Assembly: GCA_017502165.1 (NCBI GenBank)
Contig: JAFVVO010000001.1
Coordinates: 1 to 46,173 of the forward strand
DNA: 46,173 nt
From: Clostridia bacterium
GTDB taxonomy: Bacteria > Bacillota > Clostridia > Christensenellales > QALW01
Direction: 5' to 3'
The translations under genes and the position numbers were made by a program. The notes beneath the pieces were generated by a model that was not told the DNA's origin, searched no databases, and saw nothing but the letters and a program-made list of their open reading frames with translations. Positions 1-7,753 of the stretch are shown in pieces (position 1 is the stretch's first letter; every line of letters starts with the position of its first letter).

Positions 1-756
1 GTCGTATCCCTCTTGCCCAATCAACTCTATTGCCAGTTCCTTACCCAAAGAACCCAAATCACCCGTAATAATAAGGTCATAATCTTCAGGTTTCGTTTCC
101 GTTTCACGCAAAAACGCGCAGATGGTATCTGCTGCAGCAGGTGCCATTGCCGCACCCATATTGTTGGCATCCTTGATACCAAGATCGATGATTTTGCCTG
201 CGGTGGCGGCACGGACGCAAATGTCTGAGGGCGTGCTTGAGATCAGGCTGCTGCCTGCGCCCGTTACTGTCCACTGGCTTGTTGGCGTCGGCTGACTGCC
301 ATATTCAAGGGGAAATCTGTACTGGCGTTCTGCCGTTGAAAAGTGAGAGCTGGCGCCGCAAAGAACATTGTTTGCAAAGCCTCCGTCAATAAGGCAGGAC
401 GCCAGCAAAATTGATTCGCAAATGGTTGAGCAGGCGCCGTAAACACCTAAAAATGCCGTTTGCAGCTCTCTTGCGGCAAAGGTGGCGGAAATAATCTGAT
501 TAAGCAAATCACCGCCTATTACAAGGTCAATATCGTCGTTCGTCAGCTTAGCATTCAGCTTTGCGGTTTCAAGGGCCGTTCGGAACATCTTTCGCTCTGC
601 CTTTTCAAAGCTGTCCTCGCCCCAGGAGTCCTCCTGAAGAACAACGTCAAAATAATTTTTCAGCGGTCCCTGCCCCTCCTTTTCTCCTACTATGGAGGCG
701 CCGCTTAAAAGATATACCCCGTTTTCAAAAACGTAGGTTTGCTTGCCTTTTCTCAT
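1..756 (-). CDS. spoVAD: Stage V sporulation protein AD (SpoVAD), 3' end outside the window
   Basis: The complement from 756 stays open to base 1 and gives 252 residues beginning MRKGKQTYVFENGVYLLSGA; the C-terminal quarter lies beyond the window (the family is about 340 residues). SpoVAD is a thiolase-fold protein of the SpoVA channel that moves dipicolinic acid into the forespore and binds it. Seen here: the family-typical stretch GGDLLNQIISATFAAREL (residues 81-98), VYGACST with the ketosynthase-like Cys at 109, and SSHFSTAERQYRFPLEYGSQ further on. An AAAGGAG-type site lies just upstream of the ATG. The rest of a spoVA operon presumably lies to the left. This gene marks the organism as a spore former. 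Confidence 0.93.
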   Translation of the reverse strand, partial: MRKGKQTYVFENGVYLLSGASIVGEKEGQGPLKNYFDVVLQEDSWGEDSFEKAERKMFRTALETAKLNAKLTNDDIDLVIGGDLLNQIISATFAARELQTAFLGVYGACSTICESILLASCLIDGGFANNVLCGASSHFSTAERQYRFPLEYGSQPTPTSQWTVTGAGSSLISSTPSDICVRAATAGKIIDLGIKDANNMGAAMAPAAADTICAFLRETETKPEDYDLIITGDLGSLGKELAIELIGQEGYD

Positions 757-825
757 ACTGTCTCCTTTTGAATATTTAATTTTCATTAGAATATGCGAAA
801 AATGAAATTTTATTCAAATTTACTA

Positions 826-854
826 TTGACACAGTTGGTCTAACGTGTTAGTAT
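826..854 (+). promoter_or_regulatory. Promoter of the blaI-blaR1-like pair
   Basis: TTGACA at 826-831 is followed after 17 bp by TAGTAT at 849-854. The -10 lies inside the palindrome at 837-878, so a repressor bound there would block the polymerase. Confidence 0.65.
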
Positions 855-878
855 AGTATTGTACTAATGCAATAGACC
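837..878. promoter_or_regulatory. Imperfect 42-bp palindrome, candidate BlaI-type operator
   Basis: GGTCTA at the left end mirrors TAGACC at the right end, with an inner TTAGTA...TACTAA pair. By eye 15 of 21 positions are symmetric. It covers the -10 and the likely transcription start ahead of the repressor gene at 893. BlaI/MecI repressors autoregulate from dyads of this kind; the link to this repressor is inferred from position. Confidence 0.6.
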
Positions 879-892
879 AAAGGAGAGTTAAA

Positions 893-1252
893 ATGAAAAC
901 GCCTAAAATTTTCGAAAGTGAATACCGTTTCTGCCTTATTTTGTGGGAGAACGAGCCTATCAACAGCACCGCTTTAGTAAAATTGTGTAAAGAAAAATTA
1001 GATTGGTCAAAAACCACAACTTACACAGTTATTAAGCGGTTGGCTGACAGAAAGGTGTTGAAGAACGAAAACACCATTGTAACTTCTCTTATTTCAAAGG
1101 ACGAAGCACAGGTATCTGAAATTGACGAGCTTTTAACAAAGAAATTTGAAAATTCTCTTCCTCAATTTATTGCCGCTTTTGCCAAACAACAGAATTTAAG
1201 TGACAGCGAAATTGAAGAAATCTACAAAATCATTCACAAAGAGGTTAAATAA
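893..1252 (+). CDS. blaI: BlaI/MecI/CopY family transcriptional repressor
   Basis: This 119-residue winged-helix protein has the BlaI layout. Its N-terminal half carries ALVKLCKEKLDWSKTTTYTV followed by a KRLADRKVLK wing, and its C-terminal half is helical for dimerisation (LLTKKFENSLPQFIAAF). BlaI-type repressors bind palindromes over their own promoters and are inactivated by proteolysis when the partner membrane protease senses a signal. The partner gene starts on the last base of this stop codon (TAATG), so the two are translationally coupled. AAAGGAG at 879-885 sets the start, and the operator at 837-878 implies autorepression. The target need not be a beta-lactamase: none is present and the partner sensor is unusual. 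Confidence 0.88.
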   Translation: MKTPKIFESEYRFCLILWENEPINSTALVKLCKEKLDWSKTTTYTVIKRLADRKVLKNENTIVTSLISKDEAQVSEIDELLTKKFENSLPQFIAAFAKQQNLSDSEIEEIYKIIHKEVK

Positions 1253-3768
1253 TGCAAGAGCTTTTCATACAAATACTTAATTCGGGAATAATTGCGAGCT
1301 ATATTATTGTTGCGGTTATTCTTATTAGGCTGATATTTAAGAAGCTTCCTAAGCGGACACTTGTATTGTTGTGGGCTCTGGTTGCAATAAAGCTGATTCT
1401 TCCTTTTTCTTTCGAGAGCTCATTGAGCTTGGTGCCTGAAAGCAATCCAATTCCTCAAACAATTATTGCAACCCCTGCCCCCGACGTTAACTCGGACACT
1501 GACGTTCAGCCGATAATTCCGCCGACAGACTTTGAAGACGGGTTTGCGCCGTCAGTACCGAACAATAATGTGACCGTTCCCGATAATAATGTAACCGTTT
1601 CACAGCCAAACTACACTTTCATTGCTTTATGTGTGTGGCTTGCAGGTGTAGGCGTATTGCTTATCTACGGAGCCGTTTCATATGCACTTCTCTATAGGCG
1701 AGTGCTCGGTGCAACACCTCTGTTTGACAACATCCGTCAGCACGAAAAGGTGCACTCCCCCTTTATTTTAGGGTTTATTAAGCCAAAAATTTACGTGCCG
1801 TATAACCTTGACGAAAGCACCCTTAAAAACGTAATTTTGCACGAAAATGCCCATATAAAGTATTGTGACCATTTAATTAAACCCTTTGCTTTTATTTTGC
1901 TTACGGTTTACTGGTTTAATCCTTTGGTTTGGGTTTCATATATTCTTCTGTGCAGAGATATTGAATTTGCCTGCGACGAAAGAGTTGTTGTTCAGCTTCC
2001 TGAAAATGCACGTTCAAATTACGCAGAAGCTCTTGTTAAATGCGGAGTAAACAGATTGCGCATTTCTGCCTGCCCCATTGCCTTTGGCGAAACGGGCATT
2101 AAAGAAAGGGTTAAAAACATAATGAACTACAAAAAGCCTGCATTTTGGATATTGATTACTGCTGTCTTACTCACCATTGCTATTACAGTTTGCTTCTTGA
2201 CCGTAAACCCCGAGGATTCGGCAGATAAAACCACCGACAGTTCCCCCACTCCAACGATTTCGGCATTACCATCGCAAACTCCTTTAACCCCCGAAACGCA
2301 TATGACTCCCGACCCAAGTCCAACGCCCATAAAGCCTAAAAATGATATGGCAAACGAAGAATTGGCGCAAGTTGTAGCAAAGCTTTTGCGTGTGCCGGAC
2401 AAAGAAGGTATAACCCACGATATAAGTGATAAATTCTATTGGGAAGCCGCCGAATCATATTACAAATACGTAGCATTCTATGAAAACGATGAAGTAGTTG
2501 CTAGTGCATGCGTTGACCCACGTGACGGTGAATTATTACGCAATATATTTTTATATTCAGCTCCGGAACCGATAACGCCTACGCCCACCCATACCAATAC
2601 CTCTCTTTCAACAGCTACAGCAACGCCAACCGCAAAGCCCACAGCTACTCCTACCAAAGCTCCCGTAAAGCCCACTCCCACGCCTGTGCCTACGCCTCAA
2701 CCCTTCACCGCAACAACATATGTTCCCCAAGGCGGAGTTTACACGTCAAGGGCTACGGGCAGGGTATATAATAGTGGTGAAAAGTTTCCCACTTTAGCAG
2801 CAGGTGATGTTTTCATCTACGGTGATTATGAATATCGTTATAAAAAGCAATCTCAAGTAGATAGTTGGGAGAATTGTACAGAAGCATATTTTGATTGGGG
2901 TGTACGCGTACTTGACGACAGTAAAACTTCTTACGGCAGAATGCTTGACGAAATAAACGGTGCGCCCGTAAACAACTTATTAAAGGCCTTCCAAGGATGC
3001 AAAAATCTAAAAACAGCGCCTATAATTTCACAAAAAGCCCTAAGTCTTTCCGCGGCTTTTCGCAATTGCTATGCTCTTGAAACCGCACCCGTTATACCTA
3101 ACGGTGTAAAATGGTTAACAAGTTCTTTCCAGGGCACTGCTATTAAAACTCCCCCTGCAATACCAAGCAGCGCAACCGATGTCGCTTATATGTTTGCATT
3201 TTGCGAGTCATTGGAATATGCGCCTGTGTTTCCTGCTGGCATAACTGGTATGACGCGTACTTTTATTGATTGCACTTCATTAACGTACGTACCTGATCTC
3301 CCTAACGGAATAACCGATTTAAGCTATACATTTTCCGGTTGCACTTCCCTTAAAACCGCTCCTAAAATACCTGATAGTGTGACAGTTTTGTGCGAAACCT
3401 TTATGGACTGCACTTCTTTAACCACTGTGCCGAATTTCCCCAAAAACATAGAATTTTTGTCTTCAACATACGCCGGTTGTTCTTCTCTTAAGAGCATTCC
3501 CAGTCATTTGCCGGAAAAAGCAAAATCTATAGACTACGCTTTTGATAAATGCACTTCGCTTAAAAACGCCCCCGTTATACCCAATTCAGTTTTCTCAACG
3601 CAAGGTGTTTTCCGCGGTTGCACGTCTTTAACCGGGAATGTGGTTGTTCATGCAAACCCCACGTATTACAGTAATATGTTTGGAGGCATAAATTTCAAAA
3701 CACAAAATATTACTTTATCAGGTTCATCTACTATGCTTGCTCAATTGCGTGCAACGGGCATAAATTAA
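1252..3768 (+). CDS. M56 (BlaR1-type) membrane metalloprotease with extracellular BspA-like leucine-rich repeats
   Basis: This 838-residue protein starts with BlaR1-type membrane segments (about 13-29, 36-52, 123-145 and 208-232). The gluzincin motif HENAH is at 197-201 and DIEFACDE at 236-243 supplies the third zinc ligand region, so the protease looks active. A last membrane helix (about 297-317) leads outside, where two Pro/Thr-rich linkers flank a small domain (about 365-440). Residues about 576-815 form nine or ten repeats of 22-24 residues of the type F-x-G-C-T-S-L-K-x-A-P-x-I-P, as in BspA/DUF285 surface proteins. A classical BlaR1 carries a penicillin-binding domain there; none is seen. 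It probably senses a ligand or surface through the repeats and relieves repression by the upstream BlaI protein. The substrate and signal are unknown. Confidence 0.85.
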   Translation: MQELFIQILNSGIIASYIIVAVILIRLIFKKLPKRTLVLLWALVAIKLILPFSFESSLSLVPESNPIPQTIIATPAPDVNSDTDVQPIIPPTDFEDGFAPSVPNNNVTVPDNNVTVSQPNYTFIALCVWLAGVGVLLIYGAVSYALLYRRVLGATPLFDNIRQHEKVHSPFILGFIKPKIYVPYNLDESTLKNVILHENAHIKYCDHLIKPFAFILLTVYWFNPLVWVSYILLCRDIEFACDERVVVQLPENARSNYAEALVKCGVNRLRISACPIAFGETGIKERVKNIMNYKKPAFWILITAVLLTIAITVCFLTVNPEDSADKTTDSSPTPTISALPSQTPLTPETHMTPDPSPTPIKPKNDMANEELAQVVAKLLRVPDKEGITHDISDKFYWEAAESYYKYVAFYENDEVVASACVDPRDGELLRNIFLYSAPEPITPTPTHTNTSLSTATATPTAKPTATPTKAPVKPTPTPVPTPQPFTATTYVPQGGVYTSRATGRVYNSGEKFPTLAAGDVFIYGDYEYRYKKQSQVDSWENCTEAYFDWGVRVLDDSKTSYGRMLDEINGAPVNNLLKAFQGCKNLKTAPIISQKALSLSAAFRNCYALETAPVIPNGVKWLTSSFQGTAIKTPPAIPSSATDVAYMFAFCESLEYAPVFPAGITGMTRTFIDCTSLTYVPDLPNGITDLSYTFSGCTSLKTAPKIPDSVTVLCETFMDCTSLTTVPNFPKNIEFLSSTYAGCSSLKSIPSHLPEKAKSIDYAFDKCTSLKNAPVIPNSVFSTQGVFRGCTSLTGNVVVHANPTYYSNMFGGINFKTQNITLSGSSTMLAQLRATGIN

Positions 3769-3777
3769 ACAAACAAT

Positions 3778-3807
3778 AAAAAGACAGTCACTCGACTGTC
3801 TTTTTTT
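3778..3807. terminator. Bidirectional rho-independent terminator
   Basis: AAAAAGACAGTC (3778-3789) pairs with GACTGTCTTTTT (3794-3805) around a 4-base loop, with A and T runs on either side. It serves the M56 gene on the plus strand and the J-domain gene ending at 3806 on the minus strand. Confidence 0.88.
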
Positions 3808-4072
3808 ATACCCTTACCACTATTTCCATATTATCAATAGCGGTGTATATTTTATTTCTTTGCTTAATTTTGGGGCAAGGCGTTTCAGGCATAATGCTTT
3901 TCAGCCTCGAATAAGCAAGGTTTATTCTGTTCAGTTTTTCCCCTGCTTCACGTTTGCATTCTGCAGAAGAAAACTTGTCGGGATGATATTTTTTAACTTG
4001 TTTCAGGTATGCAGCACGTATTTCTTGCACCGTTGCGTCGGGAGTAATATTCAAAACCTCATAATCCGTCAT
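3806..4072 (-). CDS. Small J-domain (DnaJ-like) protein
   Basis: This 88-residue protein is almost entirely a J domain: YEVLNITPDATVQEIRAAY, then KKYHPDKF with the essential HPD at residues 30-32, then the helix that closes the domain. J domains stimulate the ATPase of Hsp70 (DnaK). The Gly/Phe linker, zinc centre and client-binding domains of true DnaJ are absent. A TTG five codons upstream is open, but it lies inside the GGAGGAG ribosome-binding site, so the ATG at 4072 is the likely start. The gene stands alone, with its stop inside a shared terminator. Its partner cannot be told from sequence. Confidence 0.8.
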   Translation of the reverse strand: MTDYEVLNITPDATVQEIRAAYLKQVKKYHPDKFSSAECKREAGEKLNRINLAYSRLKSIMPETPCPKIKQRNKIYTAIDNMEIVVRV

Positions 4073-4206
4073 TTTTCTCTCCTCCAATGGAATTGCTACC
4101 TAATTGTATGCCTGCGTTTTCCCTTTTAACACAAAATTTCCTTTGCGAATATAATACAAGTAGCGGATTTATTTCCGCTCAATTTTAGTTGAAAGGGATT
4201 TTATAT

Positions 4207-4386
4207 ATGCAGAACGATTGCTTACAAGATAATCAGACACAGTGTATAAACTCTTTGCCCTTGGCAAAAGCATACGTTCCCACTCAAAGCTTTTCTGCCC
4301 CCGTTTCTCCCGAAGAAGCGCTAAAAATGGGCACTCTTTGGCGTGAACTTTACCAGCCTTATTTTGTAGGAGGTACTCCAAGATGA
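4207..4386 (+). CDS. cotJA: Spore coat-associated protein CotJA
   Basis: This short protein (59 residues) ends with SPEEALKMGTLWRELYQPYF, the conserved core of CotJA. The start is the ATG at 4207 behind GAAAGGG; an in-frame TTG at 4189 overlaps that site and is less likely. The stop overlaps the cotJB start (ATGA), showing translational coupling. cotJABC is expressed in the mother cell and its products become part of the spore coat. A small hairpin (AGCGGA/TCCGCT, 4162-4179) lies in the leader, and AATACAAG at 4153-4160 is a weak candidate for a sigma-E-type -10. Confidence 0.86.
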   Translation: MQNDCLQDNQTQCINSLPLAKAYVPTQSFSAPVSPEEALKMGTLWRELYQPYFVGGTPR

Positions 4387-4628
4387 CTCAACAGCAAATG
4401 CTTAAAAAGCTTCAGGAGTTAAGCTTTGCACTTGTGGAGCTTAACCTTTTTCTCGATACCCACCCCGACAACGCCCGTGCCCGTGAGCTTTATAACACCT
4501 ATTCAAAGCAAATGCACGATTTGCGCAATGAATACTTTGAAAAATACGGCCCAACTATGAATTTTGGCGTTTGCCCTGCAGGTGACAGTTTCTCATGGAT
4601 AAACTCACCTTGGCCTTGGGAAAATTAA
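4383..4628 (+). CDS. cotJB: Spore coat protein CotJB
   Basis: This 81-residue protein matches CotJB throughout: an N-terminal helix (LLKKLQELSFALVELNLFLD with slight variation), then DTHPDNARARELYN, and the aromatic tail SWINSPWPWEN. The ATG overlaps the cotJA stop by four bases, and cotJC follows after 12 bp. CotJB is a coat-assembly component of the cotJ operon with no known catalytic activity. Confidence 0.93.
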   Translation: MTQQQMLKKLQELSFALVELNLFLDTHPDNARARELYNTYSKQMHDLRNEYFEKYGPTMNFGVCPAGDSFSWINSPWPWEN

Positions 4629-4640
4629 GGAGGTTTATTT

Positions 4641-4838
4641 ATGTGGATTTATGAAAAGAAGCTGCAGTTTCCCGTAAACATTAAAAACGGTGACTTGCAA
4701 ATGGCAAAATTTCTCTTTGCCCAGTACGGCGGACCCGATAGTGAGCTTTCCGCTTCTCAACAATATTTAGCACAGCGCTACACCATGCCCACCCCCGAAA
4801 CAAAGGCTCTTCTTAATGACATCGGTATTGAAGAATAA
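4641..4838 (+). CDS. cotJC: CotJC (manganese-catalase-family coat protein), N-terminal part, interrupted by an inserted element
   Basis: MWIYEKKLQFPV opens a clear CotJC behind an AAGGAGG site, but the frame stops after 65 residues, where the family has about 190. The natural sequence runs ...LLNDIGIEE and then meets a TAA supplied by the inserted element. The remaining 126 residues lie in the same frame at 9949-10329, after 5,113 bp of foreign DNA. Joining the parts at the shared TGAAGAA gives IGIEELAHWEM and a 191-residue protein. This half contains Glu35 and Glu65, expected manganese ligands. As it stands the product should be inactive unless the element is excised. Confidence 0.93.
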   Translation: MWIYEKKLQFPVNIKNGDLQMAKFLFAQYGGPDSELSASQQYLAQRYTMPTPETKALLNDIGIEE

Positions 4839-4856
4839 AATTGTTTATGTTATAAT
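4828..4856 (+). promoter_or_regulatory. Promoter at the left end of the element, -35 inside the junction repeat
   Basis: TTGAAG at 4828-4833 and TATAAT at 4851-4856 are separated by 17 bp, with a TG one base before the -10 (extended -10). The -35 is built from cotJC codons and the junction repeat; the -10 is in the element. It would drive the small gene at 4879 and the serine recombinase. In an excised circle the -35 would become CTGAAG, a poorer match. Confidence 0.6.
4829..4835 (+). repeat. Left junction repeat of the cotJC element (attL core)
   Basis: TGAAGAA here is identical to the right junction copy at 9942-9948. The preceding bases are GGTAT here and GGAAC on the right, so 10 of 12 positions agree. 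Both copies encode the Glu-Glu codons of the CotJC metal-binding motif in the same frame. A short shared core is normal for serine recombinases. Confidence 0.85.
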
Positions 4857-4878
4857 AGTGTTCAAAGGAGGGGTTATT

Positions 4879-5220
4879 ATGAGGACCTACGGATATTATC
4901 ATAACTATGAAGAAAAGATAAGAAACCGATTGCGATACTTTTGTCGCCACAATCTAACATTAGAACAAGCACAAGATTGGCTCTCATTCTTTGACGATAA
5001 CAAAGAGTTATTTTCCCGTCTATGCCAAGCATACAATGAATATAAAGTAAGTTGTGGCAGGGAGTATTTATGTGTGATAACCAATTTGGATGCTTTGTTT
5101 AAAACCCCCGAAGCAGAAGAAAAGTTCATTAAGGAAATCAAAGAGTACATAATGGACGTAATTGGTATCAAGAGAGAGGATGTTAAAAATGGCACAAATA
5201 CAGATAATAGAGCCGAATAA
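4879..5220 (+). CDS. Small protein of unknown function overlapping the serine recombinase
   Basis: This protein has 113 residues from the ATG at 4879, which follows an AAGGAGG site; the frame opens further upstream but without a ribosome site. It is charged and helical (EEKIRNRLRYFCRHN, LTLEQAQDWLSFFDD, EAEEKFIKEIKEYIMDVIGI), with no membrane segment and no recognised domain. It is the first gene inside the left junction and overlaps the recombinase start by 32 bp, so the two are made together. That position fits an accessory recombination factor (a directionality factor), but only by context. Confidence 0.7.
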   Translation: MRTYGYYHNYEEKIRNRLRYFCRHNLTLEQAQDWLSFFDDNKELFSRLCQAYNEYKVSCGREYLCVITNLDALFKTPEAEEKFIKEIKEYIMDVIGIKREDVKNGTNTDNRAE

Positions 5221-6943
5221 AACAACCCTCAAAACCGACGATAATAAACCACATAGGGTTTGTGCATACTGCCGCGTTTCAACCGACGATACCGACCAAA
5301 AGAACTCTCTTGAAACTCAAAAGCAATTTTTTGCGAGGTATTTTAATCTTCACTCTAATTGGACTAATGTCGGCATATTCGCAGATGAGGGCCTTTCGGG
5401 AACGTCGCTTGAAAAACGAGACGATTTCAACCGAATGTTGTTTGAAGCAAGGCACGGCAATATTGACATTATTCTTACAAAAGAAGTTTCCCGTTTTTCC
5501 CGTAATGTTCAACACCTTTTGAATATCGTTGAAGAACTACGAAATAAGGGTGTTTATATTTGGTTTTTATCTGATGACATCAACACCGAGAAAAACGACT
5601 ACCGAGAGAAATTGACGCAGATTGCGACTAATGCCGAACAAGAAAGTTTGAGAACTTCTCGCCGTGTTCGTTGGGGGCAGCAACAACAAATGCAACTCGG
5701 TGTCATTTTCGGTCGTAAAGAAATGTACGGGTATAATATTGTTAAGGATGACAACGGTATACAACACTTTGAAATCATACCCGAAGAAGCTGAAGTCATT
5801 AAAAAGATTTTTGAGTGGTTTGCAAGTGGCGAAGGTACACACCGAATTGGCAGACGATTAGAGCAACAAGGTATTACTACCAAGCGATATAAAAACGGGT
5901 GGAGCAATACTGTTATACTTCGCGTTTTACGGAACGAAAAATATGTGGGCGACTTGGCACAAGGTAAAACCTACACTCCCGACCCACTCACCCACAAAAA
6001 GAAATATAACACGGGGCAATCTTACCGATTTTATATAACAGACCACCACCCCGAAAGCGCTATTATTGACCGAGATTTATGGAATAAGGTGCAAACAATT
6101 TTAGAGGAAAAAGCACCGAGTGAAGAAATCAAGGCAAAGCACTCAAACCGCTATTGGACAAGCGGCAAGGTGTATTGTGGTTTATGTGGTGGCAGATATG
6201 TCAGTTATGTAAAGAAACAAAAGAATGTGCCTTATCGTGCTTGGGTGTGCTTTGAAAATCACCAAAGGGGCAATTACAAGCAAATAACACTTGATACGGG
6301 CGATACTGCCCTTGTGGGTTGTAATGCTCTGCGAGTGAATGACCGAGTGTTGAAAACGGCAGTTCACGATATTATTACGGCATATATCATCCCTTATAGA
6401 GAAACCTTGCTCAATGAAATGAAAAAGGAAATTGCCGAACTTTCAAAGCCAAAGGACAATACCAAGCAGATTAGCAAACTGCAAACGGCACTTGAAAGGA
6501 AACAAGGTGAAATCTCAAAATTGACGCTAGCTTGGTCGGGTGGCTCCGTGCCTGATATTGCCTATTATTCAAGCATAGGAACACTTAACAAGCAATATGA
6601 AGATTTACAAGCAGAACTCCGTAAAATGCAAGAACAAGGCAATTCTGCAAGTGCAGAGATACAAATATATACCGAATATATAGAACAGCTTGAGTCCGTG
6701 CTTTCCCTTTCTGAGAATGATTTAAACGAAGCATTTTATGAAAGGGTTACAAAACAGATTTTTGTTTACCCCCTTAATTTGTTGGAGTTCCGTTTGTCAT
6801 TTATTCCAATGCCTATTTATATGCAATATAAGACATCGGGCAGAGGTAACGACTACACGGCAGAGTTCACTATCCTATCAAAGGAACAGTTTGCAGAACT
6901 GCTTGAAAAAGCACCTAAAAACGAAGTCGCACAGTCTATTTGA
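5189..6943 (+). CDS. Large serine recombinase (site-specific integrase/excisionase)
   Basis: From the ATG at 5189, nine bases after GAGAGAGG, the protein has 584 residues. The resolvase domain opens with VCAYCRVSTDDTDQ, nucleophile Ser31, and continues through DEGLSGTSLEKRDDFNRML and LTKEVSRFSRN. A recombinase domain follows (about 185-290, FGRKEMYGYNIV to LRNEKYVGDLAQGKT). A zinc ribbon comes next (CGLCGG, later VCFENH and GCNA), then a coiled coil (about 405-500), the parts large serine integrases use for site choice and synapsis. The gene sits about 350 bp inside the left junction, as expected for the enzyme that put the element into cotJC. Upstream in-frame starts overlap the ribosome site. 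All core motifs are intact. Confidence 0.93.
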   Translation: MAQIQIIEPNKTTLKTDDNKPHRVCAYCRVSTDDTDQKNSLETQKQFFARYFNLHSNWTNVGIFADEGLSGTSLEKRDDFNRMLFEARHGNIDIILTKEVSRFSRNVQHLLNIVEELRNKGVYIWFLSDDINTEKNDYREKLTQIATNAEQESLRTSRRVRWGQQQQMQLGVIFGRKEMYGYNIVKDDNGIQHFEIIPEEAEVIKKIFEWFASGEGTHRIGRRLEQQGITTKRYKNGWSNTVILRVLRNEKYVGDLAQGKTYTPDPLTHKKKYNTGQSYRFYITDHHPESAIIDRDLWNKVQTILEEKAPSEEIKAKHSNRYWTSGKVYCGLCGGRYVSYVKKQKNVPYRAWVCFENHQRGNYKQITLDTGDTALVGCNALRVNDRVLKTAVHDIITAYIIPYRETLLNEMKKEIAELSKPKDNTKQISKLQTALERKQGEISKLTLAWSGGSVPDIAYYSSIGTLNKQYEDLQAELRKMQEQGNSASAEIQIYTEYIEQLESVLSLSENDLNEAFYERVTKQIFVYPLNLLEFRLSFIPMPIYMQYKTSGRGNDYTAEFTILSKEQFAELLEKAPKNEVAQSI

Positions 6944-6949
6944 TATCTA

Positions 6950-6977
6950 TTGATTTTTTATCAAAATATGTTATAAT
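6950..6977 (+). promoter_or_regulatory. Promoter of the nitroreductase-like gene
   Basis: TTGATT at 6950-6955 and TATAAT at 6972-6977 with a 16-bp spacer lie just after the recombinase stop. AAAGGAG at 7006-7012 then precedes the ATG. Confidence 0.6.
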
Positions 6978-7019
6978 ATAATCAGTTTGATAAACTTGAA
7001 TTTGTAAAGGAGTGGTTCA

Positions 7020-7676
7020 ATGACTATTAAAGAAGCTATGAAAGAAAGACATATGGTAAGAAAATATGTTGATAAGAAAATACCAGAGGATTTGGTATCA
7101 AAATTAAATGAAAGAATAGAAGAAAATAATAAAAAATATGATTTATCAATCAAATTGATGCTTGATAATGATAAAGCAGTAAATAGTATTATTAAATTAT
7201 TACTAGCAAAGGGTGTTAAAAATTATATTATTTTAGCAGGAAACGATACTGATGATTTAGCAGAAAAACTAGGATATTCAAGTGCTGATATAATGTTATA
7301 TGCACAAACACTAGGATTAAACACTTGGTATGTTGGTGGCACTTTTAATCGTGGAGTATCAAAATATGTTCCAAATAAAAAAGTAATTGGAATAGTAGCA
7401 ATTGGATATGGAATAAATAATGGTGTAGCACATAAATCCAAAACTTTAGAAGAAGTATCAAGTTATGATGGAACTATGCCTGAGTGGTTTAAAAACGGAA
7501 TCCTAGCATCATTACTTGCTCCGACAGCTCTTAATAAACAAGATTATAGAATCGTTGGCAAGGGTAATAAAGTAAAAATAGAAATAGATAATGGAATATT
7601 TACAGGAGCAAATAAAGGTCTGATTAAATATCATTTTGAATTAGGTGCAGGTAAAGAATCCTTTGAATGGGAGTAA
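7020..7676 (+). CDS. Nitroreductase-family protein (TM1586-like), cargo of the element
   Basis: This 218-residue protein starts with the nitroreductase opening TIKEAMKERHMVRKYVDKKIP and later carries a duplicated half-domain (SLLAPTALNKQDYRIV), as in the putative TM-nitroreductase subfamily of flavin-dependent oxidoreductases. The probable cofactor is FMN with NAD(P)H; the substrate is unknown. Its codons are far more A/T-biased (AAA, ATA, GAA, AGA, TTA) than those of the recombinases on either side, suggesting separate, recent acquisition. It has its own promoter and is followed by two strong hairpins, so it is an independent unit. No role in spores or recombination is evident. Confidence 0.8.
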   Translation: MTIKEAMKERHMVRKYVDKKIPEDLVSKLNERIEENNKKYDLSIKLMLDNDKAVNSIIKLLLAKGVKNYIILAGNDTDDLAEKLGYSSADIMLYAQTLGLNTWYVGGTFNRGVSKYVPNKKVIGIVAIGYGINNGVAHKSKTLEEVSSYDGTMPEWFKNGILASLLAPTALNKQDYRIVGKGNKVKIEIDNGIFTGANKGLIKYHFELGAGKESFEWE

Positions 7677-7715
7677 TACAAATTACAATTTGTCGGTCAG
7701 TTTAATAAATATACG

Positions 7716-7750
7716 AACACCTTATGACTTTGGTCATAGGGTGTTTTTGT
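7716..7750 (+). terminator. Terminator after the nitroreductase-like gene
   Basis: AACACCTTATGAC (7716-7728) pairs with GTCATAGGGTGTT (7733-7745) with one G-T pair, followed by a T run. Confidence 0.85.
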
Positions 7751-7753
7751 TTA

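Noticed and set aside
2478-2681. Val/Gly-rich minus-strand frame opposite the M56 gene
   Set aside because: It mirrors the Pro/Thr-rich linker codons of the plus-strand gene and has no start signals.
2977-3700. Repeated DNA that could be a CRISPR array or tandem DNA repeat
   Set aside because: The repetition is in the protein (22-24-residue leucine-rich units); the DNA copies have diverged and there are no uniform spacers.
4169-4381. Minus-strand frame opposite cotJA
   Set aside because: It has no ribosome site or recognisable protein, and it overlaps a well-supported cotJA.
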